Source: Pseudomonas rhizophila | GTDB taxonomy: Bacteria > Pseudomonadota > Gammaproteobacteria > Pseudomonadales > Pseudomonadaceae | DNA: 64,000 bases | Reading direction: 5' to 3' | Assembly: GCF_003033885.1 (NCBI RefSeq) | Contig: NZ_CP024081.1 | Location: forward strand, 2,572,128-2,636,127 | In this document: positions 1-8,174 of the stretch, one piece after another | Layout of the letters: every line of letters begins with the position of its first letter | Position numbering within the stretch: the first letter of the stretch is position 1 | Made by a program: the position numbers and the translations under genes | Notes under the pieces: model-generated | What the model saw: the letters and a program-made list of their open reading frames with translations, nothing else | Databases searched by the model: none | Told to the model about the DNA's origin: nothing

Positions 1-1348
1 GTTCCATCAGGCCACCGAGGATGAAGCCCAACAGGACCGGCGACAACGGGAAGTCCAGCTTGCGCAGGATGTAACCGAAGATGCCGATACCGATCATCAG
101 GAACAGGTCGAACGTGGTGGCGTGCACCGCGTAGACGCCGATCCCGGTGATGATCGCGATGACCGGTACCAATGCCCAGTTCGGCACGGCCAGGATACGG
201 GTGAAGACGCGGATCATCGGGATGTTGAGGATCACCAGCATGATGTTGGCGACGAACAACGAAGCGATCAGACCCCAGACGATGTCAGGTTGTTGCTGGA
301 ACAGCAGTGGACCTGGAGTGATGTTGTACAGCGACAGCGCGCCGATCATCACCGCCGTGGTGCCGGAACCCGGAACACCCAGGGTCAGCATCGGCACCAA
401 CGCACCGCAGGCGGCGCCGCCGATGGCGGTTTCCGGGGCGGCGAGGCCACGCTTGTCACCTTGGCCGAACGTACCGCTTGCACCGGCGATGCGTTTTTCC
501 GTCATGTACGCCACGGCACTGGCCAGCGTCGCACCGGCACCTGGCAACACGCCCATGATGAAGCCAAGCACGCCGCATCGCATGTTCACCCAGAACACCG
601 ACGCCGCTTCCTTGACGTTGAACATCATCCGCCCGGTGGCTTTCACCGCTTCCTGGCCGCGATGGGTCTTTTCCAGCAGCAACAGAATTTCACTGATGGA
701 GAACAGGCCCAGCACCAGCACGACGAACTGGATGCCGTCGGTCAAATGGATATTGTCCCCGGTGAAACGGTAGACGCCGCTGTTGGCGTCAATCCCGACG
801 CAGGACAGGAACAGCCCGATCAGCGCCGCGATGAAGGTCTTGAGCGGGCGGTCTCCGGCCATGCCGCCGAGACAGACAATGGCGAACACCATCAGCACGA
901 AATATTCCGCCGGTCCGAAGGCAATCGCCCATTTGGCCAGCAGCGGGGCGAACAGCACCATCCCGCAAGTGGCAATGAATGCACCGAGGAACGAACTCCA
1001 CGCCGACAGCGAAAGGGCGACGCCGGCCATGCCTTTGCGGGCCATCGGGTAACCGTCCAGGGTGGTCATGACGGTGGAGGCTTCACCCGGGATGTTGAGC
1101 AGGATCGAGCTGATTCGTCCGCCGTATTCGCAACCCAGGTATACGGCCGCCAGCAGGATCAGGGCCGACTCCGGTGGCAGACCGAGGGCGAATGCAATCG
1201 GGATCAGCAACGCCACGCCATTGATCGGGCCCAGGCCCGGCAGCAGGCCGACCACGGTGCCGATCAGGGTGCCGCTCAGGGCGGTAACGAGGTTGTAGGG
1301 GGTCAGTGCAACGCCAAAACCCTGGCCGAGATAATTCAGGGTATCCAT
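1..1348 (-). CDS. tctA: Tripartite tricarboxylate transporter, large membrane subunit TctA (3' end outside window)
   Basis: This is the large permease subunit of a TTT-family citrate/tricarboxylate uptake system in the inner membrane; it works with TctB and the periplasmic binder TctC. The reading frame starts at the ATG at 1348 (MDTLNYLGQGFGVAL) and stays open to the left edge, so about 449 residues are seen and the C-terminus is missing. Glycine/proline-rich family signatures are visible, including GLLPGLGPINGVALL near the N-terminus and GVLPGAGATLASAVAY in the middle, separated by many hydrophobic helices. One base separates it from the tctB stop codon, so the two are surely cotranscribed. 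The open frames on the opposite strand here are shadows of this gene. Confidence 0.93.
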   Translation of the reverse strand, partial: MDTLNYLGQGFGVALTPYNLVTALSGTLIGTVVGLLPGLGPINGVALLIPIAFALGLPPESALILLAAVYLGCEYGGRISSILLNIPGEASTVMTTLDGYPMARKGMAGVALSLSAWSSFLGAFIATCGMVLFAPLLAKWAIAFGPAEYFVLMVFAIVCLGGMAGDRPLKTFIAALIGLFLSCVGIDANSGVYRFTGDNIHLTDGIQFVVLVLGLFSISEILLLLEKTHRGQEAVKATGRMMFNVKEAASVFWVNMRCGVLGFIMGVLPGAGATLASAVAYMTEKRIAGASGTFGQGDKRGLAAPETAIGGAACGALVPMLTLGVPGSGTTAVMIGALSLYNITPGPLLFQQQPDIVWGLIASLFVANIMLVILNIPMIRVFTRILAVPNWALVPVIAIITGIGVYAVHATTFDLFLMIGIGIFGYILRKLDFPLSPVLLGFILGGLME

Positions 1349-1349
1349 A

Positions 1350-1808
1350 TCAATTCTCCAGGACGTCGAGCAGGCCCAGGGGCAGCGGCACGTCCATCAG
1401 CTTGTCGAACAACAGATAGAGACCGATGGCCATCAGGCTGATGATCACCACGCTCGGCACCCAACGACCGCCATACAGGCGCGCCATCGGAACCCCGACC
1501 AAAATGCTGGCGAGGATGAAACCCAGGGGTTCGAAGGTCCCGGCGAATATCAGCAGCAGCACTACGCAGATGCCGATTTTCTGCAGGGTCTCGCGATCCA
1601 GTTGCGGATCTTCGTCGCTGTGCACGATGGGCGTCGGACGAAACACCATATAAAGCAGGGCCAGGCTCAGCAGCCCGATCATCAGCAAGGGGAAGGCGCG
1701 CGGCCCGACCGGTTCATAGGAAAAGGCTGCCTGGTAGGGCCAGGCCATCAGCGCGAGGCCGACGCAAACCAGCAGCAGCACTGAAGCGAAAATACGTTGG
1801 ATGAGCAT
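1350..1808 (-). CDS. tctB: Tripartite tricarboxylate transporter, small membrane subunit TctB
   Basis: A 152-residue integral membrane protein with about four hydrophobic segments, the usual size and topology of the small TctB permease subunit. It starts MLIQRIFASVLLL and contains a short hydrophilic loop (VHSDEDPQLDRE) between the second and third helices. It lies between tctC, 57 bp upstream, and tctA, whose ATG follows the tctB stop after a single base. TctB is required with TctA for sodium-coupled citrate uptake in the characterised family members; the substrate here is inferred from family and from the adjacent tctDE regulators. Confidence 0.92.
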   Translation of the reverse strand: MLIQRIFASVLLLVCVGLALMAWPYQAAFSYEPVGPRAFPLLMIGLLSLALLYMVFRPTPIVHSDEDPQLDRETLQKIGICVVLLLIFAGTFEPLGFILASILVGVPMARLYGGRWVPSVVIISLMAIGLYLLFDKLMDVPLPLGLLDVLEN

Positions 1809-1865
1809 GACTAACTCCTGGGCGGCGCCGCAGTGATGCAGGCGCCGCCGCGAGAACAGAGGCGA

Positions 1866-2843
1866 TTACTGGACCAGGCCAAACTCTTTGGCCAGCATCT
1901 TGTAGTCGGCCACTTGCTTCTTCACGTAGGTGTCCAGTTCCGGACCGGTCATGGCGAACGGAAACAGTTCGCGCTGGTCACGCAGCTTGGCGAAGTCTTC
2001 GGAAGCCAGCAGCTTGTCGAATGCATTTTTCCACCAGGCGTAGTCTTCATCACTGACCTTCGGCCCGAGGTAGAAGCCACGAACCACTGGCCAGACGATC
2101 TCGTAGCCTTGTTCACGGGCGGTCGGGATGTCTTTCATTTCCGGCTCATCCAGGCGCTTCTCGGCGAACACCGCCAGCAGGCGCATGTCGCCGCTCTGGA
2201 TGTGTGGCATGGAGTCGGAGATGTCCGTACTGCCTACCTGAATATGGCCGCCCAGCAGTGCCGTTGCGATCTCGCCACCGCCTTCGAGCGCCACGTAGCG
2301 CAGTTTGCGCGGGTCGATACCGGCGGCCTTGGCGATCAGCGCGGTTTGCATCCAGTCCTGGCTGCCCACGGTGCCGCCGGAACCGATGACCACGGAGCCT
2401 GGATCTTTCTTCAGTGCCTGTACCAGATCATCGAGGTTCTTGTAGGGCGAATCGCTCTTGACCGCGATGGCGCCATAGCTGGTGCCAACGGCTGCCAACC
2501 AGCGAACGGCGTTTTCGTCGAAACGCCCGAATTTGCCTTGGGCCAGGTTCAGCAACGAGCCACTGGACCAGGCCACCAGCGTGCCGGCGTCGGCCGGGCG
2601 CTGCGCGACCACTGCGTTGTAGGCCACTGCACCGACGCCGCCGGGCATGTAGGTCACGCGCATCGGTTTGGTCAGCAGTTTTTCGTTCACCAGGGCGCTT
2701 TGGGCCAATTTGCACGTCAGGTCAAAACCGCCGCCAGGCGCGGCCGGGGCGATGCATTCCGGACGCTTGGGTTCGGCGAGCAACTGCCCGGCGAACATCA
2801 GGCAACCAGCGGCCAGGGCTACTTTACGCAGTGATAGGTTCAT
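1866..2843 (-). CDS. tctC: Tripartite tricarboxylate transporter, periplasmic binding protein TctC
   Basis: This is the extracytoplasmic substrate-binding component (Bug/TctC family) that captures tricarboxylates such as citrate for TctAB. The ATG at 2843 is chosen because it opens a typical signal peptide (MNLSLRKVALAAGCLMFAG, then LLA/EPKRPEC) and has a GGAG element 6 bases upstream; an upstream in-frame extension to 2969 lacks this logic. The 325-residue length is normal, with the family-typical PGGGFD segment near the mature N-terminus and YMPGGVGAVAYN in lobe one. It is first in a tctCBA operon. An AACAACAA stretch just before the ribosome-binding site suggests Hfq/Crc catabolite control. 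Confidence 0.94.
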   Translation of the reverse strand: MNLSLRKVALAAGCLMFAGQLLAEPKRPECIAPAAPGGGFDLTCKLAQSALVNEKLLTKPMRVTYMPGGVGAVAYNAVVAQRPADAGTLVAWSSGSLLNLAQGKFGRFDENAVRWLAAVGTSYGAIAVKSDSPYKNLDDLVQALKKDPGSVVIGSGGTVGSQDWMQTALIAKAAGIDPRKLRYVALEGGGEIATALLGGHIQVGSTDISDSMPHIQSGDMRLLAVFAEKRLDEPEMKDIPTAREQGYEIVWPVVRGFYLGPKVSDEDYAWWKNAFDKLLASEDFAKLRDQRELFPFAMTGPELDTYVKKQVADYKMLAKEFGLVQ

Positions 2844-2860
2844 TTTTGTCTCCACAGGAG

Positions 2861-2868
2861 TTGTTGTT
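2861..2868 (-). promoter_or_regulatory. Candidate Hfq/Crc (CA-motif) site in the tctC leader
   Basis: The tctC leader on the minus strand reads AACAACAAC directly upstream of the ribosome-binding site. This matches the AANAANAA motif bound by Hfq with Crc in Pseudomonas, which blocks translation of genes for less-preferred carbon sources. Position next to the start codon and the role of the operon in citrate uptake both fit. A short inverted repeat, CTCC/GGAG, lies between the motif and the start codon. The assignment is by motif only. Confidence 0.5.
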
Positions 2869-2934
2869 GTGTGTTGCACATTTGCCGTTGTCGGACCCTT
2901 CGGGAATCGACAGCGGGCCATCAGGAGCGATAGG

Positions 2935-3060
2935 TCACGTGGCATAGACGCACAGGGACGACGGTGCAAGACCGGCGAAAGCGGCGGCGCAAGTGAAGGC
3001 GATCTGGTTGAGGCGGGAAGGGCGAGCAGGCGTCGGGGCCTGGGGCTGTATGGACAGCAT
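2935..3060 (-). pseudogene. Possible remnant of an OprD-family porin (opdH-like): signal-peptide stub
   Basis: A 41-codon frame starts at the ATG at 3060 behind a GGAG ribosome-binding site (AGCGGAGTATTCACC). It encodes a basic, proline-containing N-region, then a hydrophobic segment (IAFTCAAAFAGLAPSSL), then CVYAT and a stop. That is the shape of a Gram-negative signal peptide ending at its cleavage site, with no mature protein after it. In many pseudomonads an OprD-type porin gene (opdH) sits here, immediately upstream of tctC, as the outer-membrane entry for tricarboxylates. I infer that the porin body was deleted and only the start survives. It could instead be an unrelated short secreted peptide. 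Confidence 0.4.
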
Positions 3061-3295
3061 GGTGAATACTCCGCTCTATTGTTCTTATTTGGCGAAAACG
3101 CTTCGGGGCGTTTTTCGTTCGCGAGGTGCCTCGCGACCGGCAGTCGAAACTTGCCGTTGGAGGACTGTAACCGGCCAACCTTTCGCTAACCTTTCAAAAG
3201 CTTTCACGATGTTTTTGGCTTCACAGAGGTGGATGCGGCTGTAAACTCCGCGCCACAGAATGGTGCCGACCATCCCTGAATCGAGGTGAAATCCA

Positions 3296-3967
3296 ATGCG
3301 TGTCCTGCTCGTCGAAGACCATCTCCAGCTGGCCGAAAGTGTAGCCCAGGCGCTCAAGAGCACCGGTTTGACCGTGGATGTGCTGCACGACGGGGTGGCG
3401 GCTGACCTGGCTTTGAGCAGCGAGGAGTACGCGGTCGCGATTCTCGATGTGGGGCTGCCACGCATGGACGGTTTCGAGGTGCTGGCCCGGCTGCGGGCCC
3501 GCGGCAAGACCTTACCGGTGTTGATGCTGACTGCCCGTAGCGACGTCAAGGACCGGGTTCATGGCCTGAACCTGGGTGCTGACGATTACCTGGCCAAGCC
3601 GTTCGAGCTCACGGAGCTGGAGGCTCGGGTCAAGGCACTGTTGCGCCGTAGCGTATTGGGGGGCGAACGCCAGCAGCGCTGTGGTGGGTTGATTTATGAC
3701 CTGGACACCCGCCGCTTCACCCTCGACGACGAATTGCTGACCCTGACTTCCCGCGAGCAGGCCGTGCTGGAGGCGTTGATCGCCCGGCCAGGGCGGGTGA
3801 TGAGCAAGGAGCAGCTTGCGGCCCAGGTGTTCGGCCTGGACGAAGAGGCCAGCCCCGATGCCATCGAAATCTACGTCCACCGCCTGCGCAAGAAACTCGA
3901 CGGCCATGCCGTGGCGATCGTGACATTCCGTGGCCTCGGCTACCTGCTGGAAACCCGCGATGCATAA
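3296..3967 (+). CDS. tctD: Response regulator TctD (OmpR family)
   Basis: A 223-residue OmpR/PhoB-type response regulator. The receiver domain (about residues 1-115) has the acidic pocket (VEDH near position 7), the phosphorylatable Asp51 in AILDVGLPRMDG, and the conserved Lys in DDYLAKPFEL. A winged-helix DNA-binding domain follows (about 125-220, with LTSREQAVLEALI and VHRLRKKL). It is transcribed divergently from tctCBA and overlaps tctE by 8 bases, so the pair is translationally coupled. The family role is activation of tricarboxylate uptake genes in response to substrate. A GAGGTG ribosome-binding site lies 7-12 bases before the ATG. Confidence 0.92.
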   Translation: MRVLLVEDHLQLAESVAQALKSTGLTVDVLHDGVAADLALSSEEYAVAILDVGLPRMDGFEVLARLRARGKTLPVLMLTARSDVKDRVHGLNLGADDYLAKPFELTELEARVKALLRRSVLGGERQQRCGGLIYDLDTRRFTLDDELLTLTSREQAVLEALIARPGRVMSKEQLAAQVFGLDEEASPDAIEIYVHRLRKKLDGHAVAIVTFRGLGYLLETRDA

Positions 3968-5351
3968 GCCCGACAGTTTACGTTGGCGACTGCTCTGGAA
4001 CCTGGCACTGCTGTTGGTGGTACTGATGCTCGCCAGTGGCCTGAGTGCCTATTGGAACGGTCGCGAAGCCGCGGACACGGCCTACGACCGCACGCTGCTG
4101 GCCTCCGCCCGGACCATCGCCGCCGGCCTGTCGCAACGCGACGGCAGCCTCAGCGCGGATGTGCCTTACGTGGCCCTGGATACCTTTGCCTACGACAGCG
4201 CCGGGCGTATTTACTACCAGGTCAATGACATCCACCAGAAGCTGATTTCCGGCTACGAAAATCTCCCAGGTCCACCGCCCGGTACGCCGCGTACCGACGA
4301 TTACCCGGCCCTGGCGCGCTTTTATAACGCCAGCTATCAGGGGCAGGATGTGCGGGTGGTGAGCCTGCTCAAGGCGGTGAGTGAACCGAACATGAATGGC
4401 ATGGCGGAGATTCGCGTGGCGGAAACCGAAGAGGCGCGGATCAGCATGGCCCGCGGCTTGATGGCCGACACACTGTTGCGCCTGGGTATGCTGGCGGTGG
4501 GCGCGCTGCTGATGGTGTGGTTCGCCGTCAGTGCCGCCTTGCGCCCCCTGGAGCGCTTGCGCACGGCGGTGGAGGAGCGTCAGCCGGATGATTTGCGGCC
4601 ATTGCCCCTGGTGGAGGTCCAGCATGAACTCTGGCCACTGGTGCGGGCCCTCAACCATTTCACCGAGCGTCTTCGCGGGCAATTCGAGCGTCAGGCGCAA
4701 TTCATCGCCGACGCCGCCCATGAACTGCGCACGCCTTTGGCTGCGCTGAAGGCCCGGCTCGAGCTGGGGCTACGCGCCAGCGAGCCGGCAATCTGGCGTG
4801 AAACCCTGGAAACCGCGGCCCAAGGCACGGATCGGTTGACCCATCTGGCGAATCAGTTGCTGTCCCTGGCGCGTGTCGAAAATGGTGCCCGGGCCATCGC
4901 CGAGGGCGGCGCGCAGTTGCTTGATCTCAGCCAATTGGCACGGGAGCTGGGTATGGCCATGGCCCCGTTGGCCCATGCCCGTGGCGTGGCGTTGGCTTTG
5001 GAAGCCGACGAACCGGTATGGCTGCGAGGTGAGCCGACCTTGTTGAACGAGTTGTTGAGCAACCTGGTGGACAACGCCCTGGCCCATACCCCATCGGGCG
5101 GCAATGTGATCCTGCGGGTCACAGCGCCTGCGGTGCTTGAGGTCGAGGACGACGGGCCGGGCATCCCGCCGCATGAGCGAGACCGCGTGTTCGAGCGCTT
5201 CTATCGACGCAATCAGCAAGTGGCCGGTTCGGGTCTGGGGTTGGCTATCGTCGGTGAAATCTGCCGTGCGCACCTGGCGCAAATCACGCTGCATGATGGG
5301 CAGGAGGGTGGTTTGAAAGTTAGGGTGAGCTTTATCCCCGGTTCAGATTGA
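3960..5351 (+). CDS. tctE: Sensor histidine kinase TctE
   Basis: A 463-residue membrane histidine kinase starting at the ATG inside the last codons of tctD (MHKPDSLRWRLLWNL). Two transmembrane segments (about 11-30 and 172-192) bracket a periplasmic sensor of the type found in TctE-like kinases. A HAMP-like linker (PLERLRTAVEER) is followed by the H box with the predicted phosphorylated His254 (DAAHELRTPLAALKARLELG). The C-terminal ATPase domain shows the N box (LLSNLVDNALAHTP), G1 (EDDGPGIP) and G2 (GSGLGLAIVGEICRAH). It should phosphorylate TctD when citrate-type substrates are present. The divergent tctCBA operon is the obvious target. Confidence 0.92.
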   Translation: MHKPDSLRWRLLWNLALLLVVLMLASGLSAYWNGREAADTAYDRTLLASARTIAAGLSQRDGSLSADVPYVALDTFAYDSAGRIYYQVNDIHQKLISGYENLPGPPPGTPRTDDYPALARFYNASYQGQDVRVVSLLKAVSEPNMNGMAEIRVAETEEARISMARGLMADTLLRLGMLAVGALLMVWFAVSAALRPLERLRTAVEERQPDDLRPLPLVEVQHELWPLVRALNHFTERLRGQFERQAQFIADAAHELRTPLAALKARLELGLRASEPAIWRETLETAAQGTDRLTHLANQLLSLARVENGARAIAEGGAQLLDLSQLARELGMAMAPLAHARGVALALEADEPVWLRGEPTLLNELLSNLVDNALAHTPSGGNVILRVTAPAVLEVEDDGPGIPPHERDRVFERFYRRNQQVAGSGLGLAIVGEICRAHLAQITLHDGQEGGLKVRVSFIPGSD

Positions 5352-5369
5352 ACCCGAGCCAAGCCCTAT

Positions 5370-5490
5370 TGTGGCGAGGGGATTTATCCCCGCTGGGCTG
5401 CGAAGCAGCCCCAAACTGGCGATTTAGGTGTATCAGACAGAACGCCAGGGGCCGCTTCGCGCCCCAGCGGGGATAAATCCCCTCGGCACA
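5370..5490 (+). repeat. REP-type palindromic element, subtype with GGGGATTTATCCCC
   Basis: A 121-bp inverted repeat between tctE and the HDOD gene. The outer arms read TGTGGCGAGGGGATTTATCC and its complement GGGATAAATCCCCTCG; each arm holds its own small palindrome, and the inner parts (CTGCGAAGCAGCCCC and GGGGCCGCTTCGCGCCCC) continue the pairing. A near-identical 120-bp copy lies at 54611-54730. The element can also act as a bidirectional transcription stop or mRNA-protecting hairpin between the two convergent genes, which is inference. Confidence 0.85.
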
Positions 5491-5534
5491 GGTTCAGTGC
5501 CTGAGCTCAAGTTCGGGGGCTTGAGCCTGGTTGC

Positions 5535-6356
5535 TTAATAAAACATCGACCGCGCTTCTTCGATCTCCGCGCACCGGGCTTTGTTTTCCGGGTCGATGCC
5601 CAGCTTATTGAAGGCCGGTACCCCGAAGGCATCGATCCTGCCCAGGGGGTGGTCGGAGTCCTTGTAGCAATACAACGCAGCTACCTGCACCAGGTCGACG
5701 TAATCGAGTTGCTTCGAATCTCGGGTGAAGTCCAGATACAGCCCCGGCAGCTTCACCAGTCTTTCTGGAAACTCCCAAACACTGAGCAACTTGTCTCCCA
5801 GCACCGGGTGAATCGTCTCGATGACGTGATTGAGACTGACCGGGTCAGACAGCAATTCATTGTTGTCTTCGGCGTAGGTGAGAATCGGCAGTACGCCGAT
5901 CTGATGCACCAGCCCACCCAGCGCGGCCTGATCGGGTTTGAGTTGCGTATAGATCCGGCACAACGCATAGCAGACACCGGCGATTTCCAGGCTTTTACGC
6001 CAGACTTCGCGCATCTTCTGTTCCACCACTTCGGAACGGGCATGGAAAATCTGCTCCATGACCAGGCCGATGGCCAGGTTGCTGCTGTAGTTGACTCCCA
6101 GCCGGGTGATGGCTGTGTGCAGGTCAGTGACTTCCTGGGTCGCACGCAGCAGTGGGCTGTTGACCACTTTTATCAGGCGCGCCGAAAGCGCCGTGTCACG
6201 ACCAATCACCTTGCTCAGGTTGCTGACGCTGATTTCCGGGTCTTCGGCGGCCCGGCGAATCTGCAGGGCCACTTCCGGTAATGTTGGCAGAACCAGGTCA
6301 TCGTTATCGATGGCCTCCACCAAATCCCGTTGGACCTTATCCGCCAAATCGCTCAT
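5535..6356 (-). CDS. HDOD domain protein
   Basis: A 273-residue protein consisting almost entirely of one HDOD domain, an HD-superfamily fold usually lacking phosphodiesterase residues and used as a signalling output or scaffold. The typical early motif is visible (LPTLPEVALQIRRAAEDPEISVSNLSKVI), followed by TALSARLIKVVNSP, both hallmarks of HDOD proteins. No CheY, GGDEF or GAF domain is attached. It stands alone, 36 bp from ygfZ and on the same strand, so cotranscription after ygfZ is possible. A precise role cannot be read from the sequence; relatives affect motility, stress responses or c-di-GMP signalling. Confidence 0.88.
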   Translation of the reverse strand: MSDLADKVQRDLVEAIDNDDLVLPTLPEVALQIRRAAEDPEISVSNLSKVIGRDTALSARLIKVVNSPLLRATQEVTDLHTAITRLGVNYSSNLAIGLVMEQIFHARSEVVEQKMREVWRKSLEIAGVCYALCRIYTQLKPDQAALGGLVHQIGVLPILTYAEDNNELLSDPVSLNHVIETIHPVLGDKLLSVWEFPERLVKLPGLYLDFTRDSKQLDYVDLVQVAALYCYKDSDHPLGRIDAFGVPAFNKLGIDPENKARCAEIEEARSMFY

Positions 6357-6392
6357 TTCGTTTCTCTAGGGTATTACGACAAAATGCTGCGA

Positions 6393-7334
6393 TCAGCGCT
6401 GGATTTCGCGGTCGCGGTCCAGTTCGTAAGGCAGGTCGAGCAATTGCAGGCCCGGGCCTTCCAGCGCGCCGAGGTGCAAATTGTCATCTTCTGCAGCTTC
6501 GGCCTGTACCACCGCCAGCAGTTCAATGTTTCGTTCGGCGTGAGCGGCCATCACCACTTCACCGATAGAACTGCCGTGCGTGGGTGAAAATAAGGGGGTG
6601 CCAGGCTCGGGCAGTTCACCGGCATCCATTTGCAGCCGATACAGGCGCCGCTTGAGTTTGCCCAGGTACTGCATGCGGGCGACGATTTCCTGGCCGGTGT
6701 AGCAACCTTTCTTGAAGCTCACGCCGCCAACGGCTTGCAGATTGAGCATCTGCGGAATGAACAGTTCGCGGGTAGCCGGCATGACCTGGCCGATCCCGGC
6801 GCGGATCTGACCCAGCAGCCACTGGTTCAGCTCGCCCTCGGTCAACTGTTCGCGCAGCCGGGCTGACAGCGGGTCGGCCTGTTCGGCGGGCGCCCAAAGT
6901 TCGGCGCGGTTCGGAGAGACGCGAATGGCAATCAGGCCATCATGACGAACGACGCTGTCGGTCTCGGCCGGCAGCTCAAGGCCCAAGGCTGCGAGCGCCG
7001 TGTCGGCGTTCTCCAGGCCGAAGCGAGCCCAGGCGGTGCTTTCATCGGTCAGTCTGGATTTGGAGAACACGGCATACTTTTTCAGGTCCGCCAGTTGCGG
7101 TTCGAGCAATTCGCTGGCCATTGCCATCAGTACACCATCGCCTTCGAGCAGGATGCGGAAACTCGATTGCATCCGGCCCTTCTGGGTACAGCGGGCACCG
7201 AGGCTGGCCCGGCTGTCGCTCAGGTAGTTGAGGTTGCAGGTCAATTGGCCTTGCAGGAATTTGCCAGCGTCCACGCCGCGGACCGCGAGAACGCCTTCGT
7301 GGGACAGGGTGCAGAAAAAAGCGGAATCAGCCAT
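6393..7334 (-). CDS. ygfZ: Folate-binding protein YgfZ
   Basis: A 313-residue GcvT-like protein of the YgfZ family, which uses tetrahydrofolate and helps assemble or repair certain iron-sulfur enzymes and supports tRNA thiomethylation by MiaB. The family signature K-G-C-Y-T-G-Q-E is present (SFKKGCYTGQEIVARM, around residue 210), including the conserved functional cysteine. The N-terminus (MADSAFFCTLSHEGVLAVRG) and FLQGQLTCNLN are typical. It is divergent from sdhE, an arrangement shared by many gammaproteobacteria in which ygfZ and sdhE-ygfX are neighbours, consistent with a shared role around flavin/iron-sulfur respiratory enzymes. Confidence 0.93.
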   Translation of the reverse strand: MADSAFFCTLSHEGVLAVRGVDAGKFLQGQLTCNLNYLSDSRASLGARCTQKGRMQSSFRILLEGDGVLMAMASELLEPQLADLKKYAVFSKSRLTDESTAWARFGLENADTALAALGLELPAETDSVVRHDGLIAIRVSPNRAELWAPAEQADPLSARLREQLTEGELNQWLLGQIRAGIGQVMPATRELFIPQMLNLQAVGGVSFKKGCYTGQEIVARMQYLGKLKRRLYRLQMDAGELPEPGTPLFSPTHGSSIGEVVMAAHAERNIELLAVVQAEAAEDDNLHLGALEGPGLQLLDLPYELDRDREIQR

Positions 7335-7483
7335 GGGTCATCGCAGGGTAAAAAGTCTGGTGGACATCATAAGGGGGCGCCCTTGAAATGGGTAGTTCAC
7401 AAAGGATCGGTGGTGCCTGACCCGAGCCGTCTGTTCCATCGCGGCGGGGCCTGTATACTTGCGCTCTATTTGAGGAGCGCTCC

Positions 7484-7738
7484 ATGGTCGAAGATGTTGA
7501 ACTGAATCGCCTTTACTGGCACAGCCGCCGCGGCATGCTTGAGCTTGACGTGTTGCTGGTGCCGTTCGTGAAAGAAGTTTATCCCCACCTTAACGACGTC
7601 GACCGTGCGTGCTACGTGCGTCTGCTCGAGTGCGAGGATCAGGACATGTTCGGCTGGTTCATGGAGCGCAGCGAATCCGAAGACCCGGAGCTGCAGCGCA
7701 TGGTTCGGATGATTCTGGACCGTGTCCAGCCCAAGTAA
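7484..7738 (+). CDS. sdhE: FAD assembly factor SdhE (YgfY/CptB)
   Basis: An 84-residue protein of the SdhE family that promotes covalent FAD attachment to succinate dehydrogenase (SdhA) and fumarate reductase. The diagnostic RGxxE motif is at residues 16-20 (SRRGMLELD), in the region that contacts the flavoprotein. Its length is that of the family. A ribosome-binding site GAGGAG lies 7-12 bases before the ATG, and a TATACT -10-like element lies about 30 bases upstream. It overlaps the start of ygfX. In E. coli the pair was also described as the CptBA toxin-antitoxin system, a claim that is contested. Confidence 0.95.
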   Translation: MVEDVELNRLYWHSRRGMLELDVLLVPFVKEVYPHLNDVDRACYVRLLECEDQDMFGWFMERSESEDPELQRMVRMILDRVQPK

Positions 7739-8174
7739 TCGCTTTGAATGCCGCTGGCAGGCTTCCGGGCAACTGCTGGCGGCCTATCTCCTGGCCCAGG
7801 CCTTTGCCTTGGGTTCGTTGTTGCTGTTGTCCGTCCCGTTCTGGTTAATCAGCCTCGGCGTGCTGCTGTGCCTGGCCCATGGTGCCTGGACGCTACCGCG
7901 GCATCTATTGTTGACCCACCGTCAGGCTTTTTGCCGGTTGCGTCGTGACGCCGATGGCTGGCAGCTGTGGAACAGGGCATCTGGCTGGCAGGCGGTGCAA
8001 TTGCGCCCTGACAGCCTGGCATTGCCGATGATTATCGTGCTGCGTTTTCGCCTGCGGGGGGAGTGGCGGGTCCGCTCGCTGTGTGTGCCCCGCGATGCGC
8101 TGGCGCCGGATCTGCATCGGCGCCTGCGGGTTCGGCTCAAGTTCAGCCGGCGTAGGTGGGCGGCACCAGAATAG
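7722..8174 (+). CDS. ygfX: YgfX/CptA family inner-membrane protein
   Basis: A 150-residue protein read from a GTG at 7722 that overlaps the last 17 bases of sdhE, a coupling typical of this gene pair. The N-terminal third has two closely spaced hydrophobic segments ([19 protein letters not shown] and [16 protein letters not shown]), then a basic soluble domain rich in arginine and tryptophan, as in YgfX. The family was reported to bind cytoskeletal proteins FtsZ/MreB in E. coli and to be neutralised by SdhE, but its real role is unsettled. Its 3' end overlaps the convergent nadB gene by 32 bp. Confidence 0.8.
   Translation: MSSPSNRFECRWQASGQLLAAYLLAQAFALGSLLLLSVPFWLISLGVLLCLAHGAWTLPRHLLLTHRQAFCRLRRDADGWQLWNRASGWQAVQLRPDSLALPMIIVLRFRLRGEWRVRSLCVPRDALAPDLHRRLRVRLKFSRRRWAAPE

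Noticed and set aside
122..1441. Open frames on the plus strand over tctA and part of tctB
   Set aside because: They are antisense shadows: the minus strand encodes recognisable TctA and TctB with correct starts, while the plus-strand products are Arg/Gln/His-rich and without family features.
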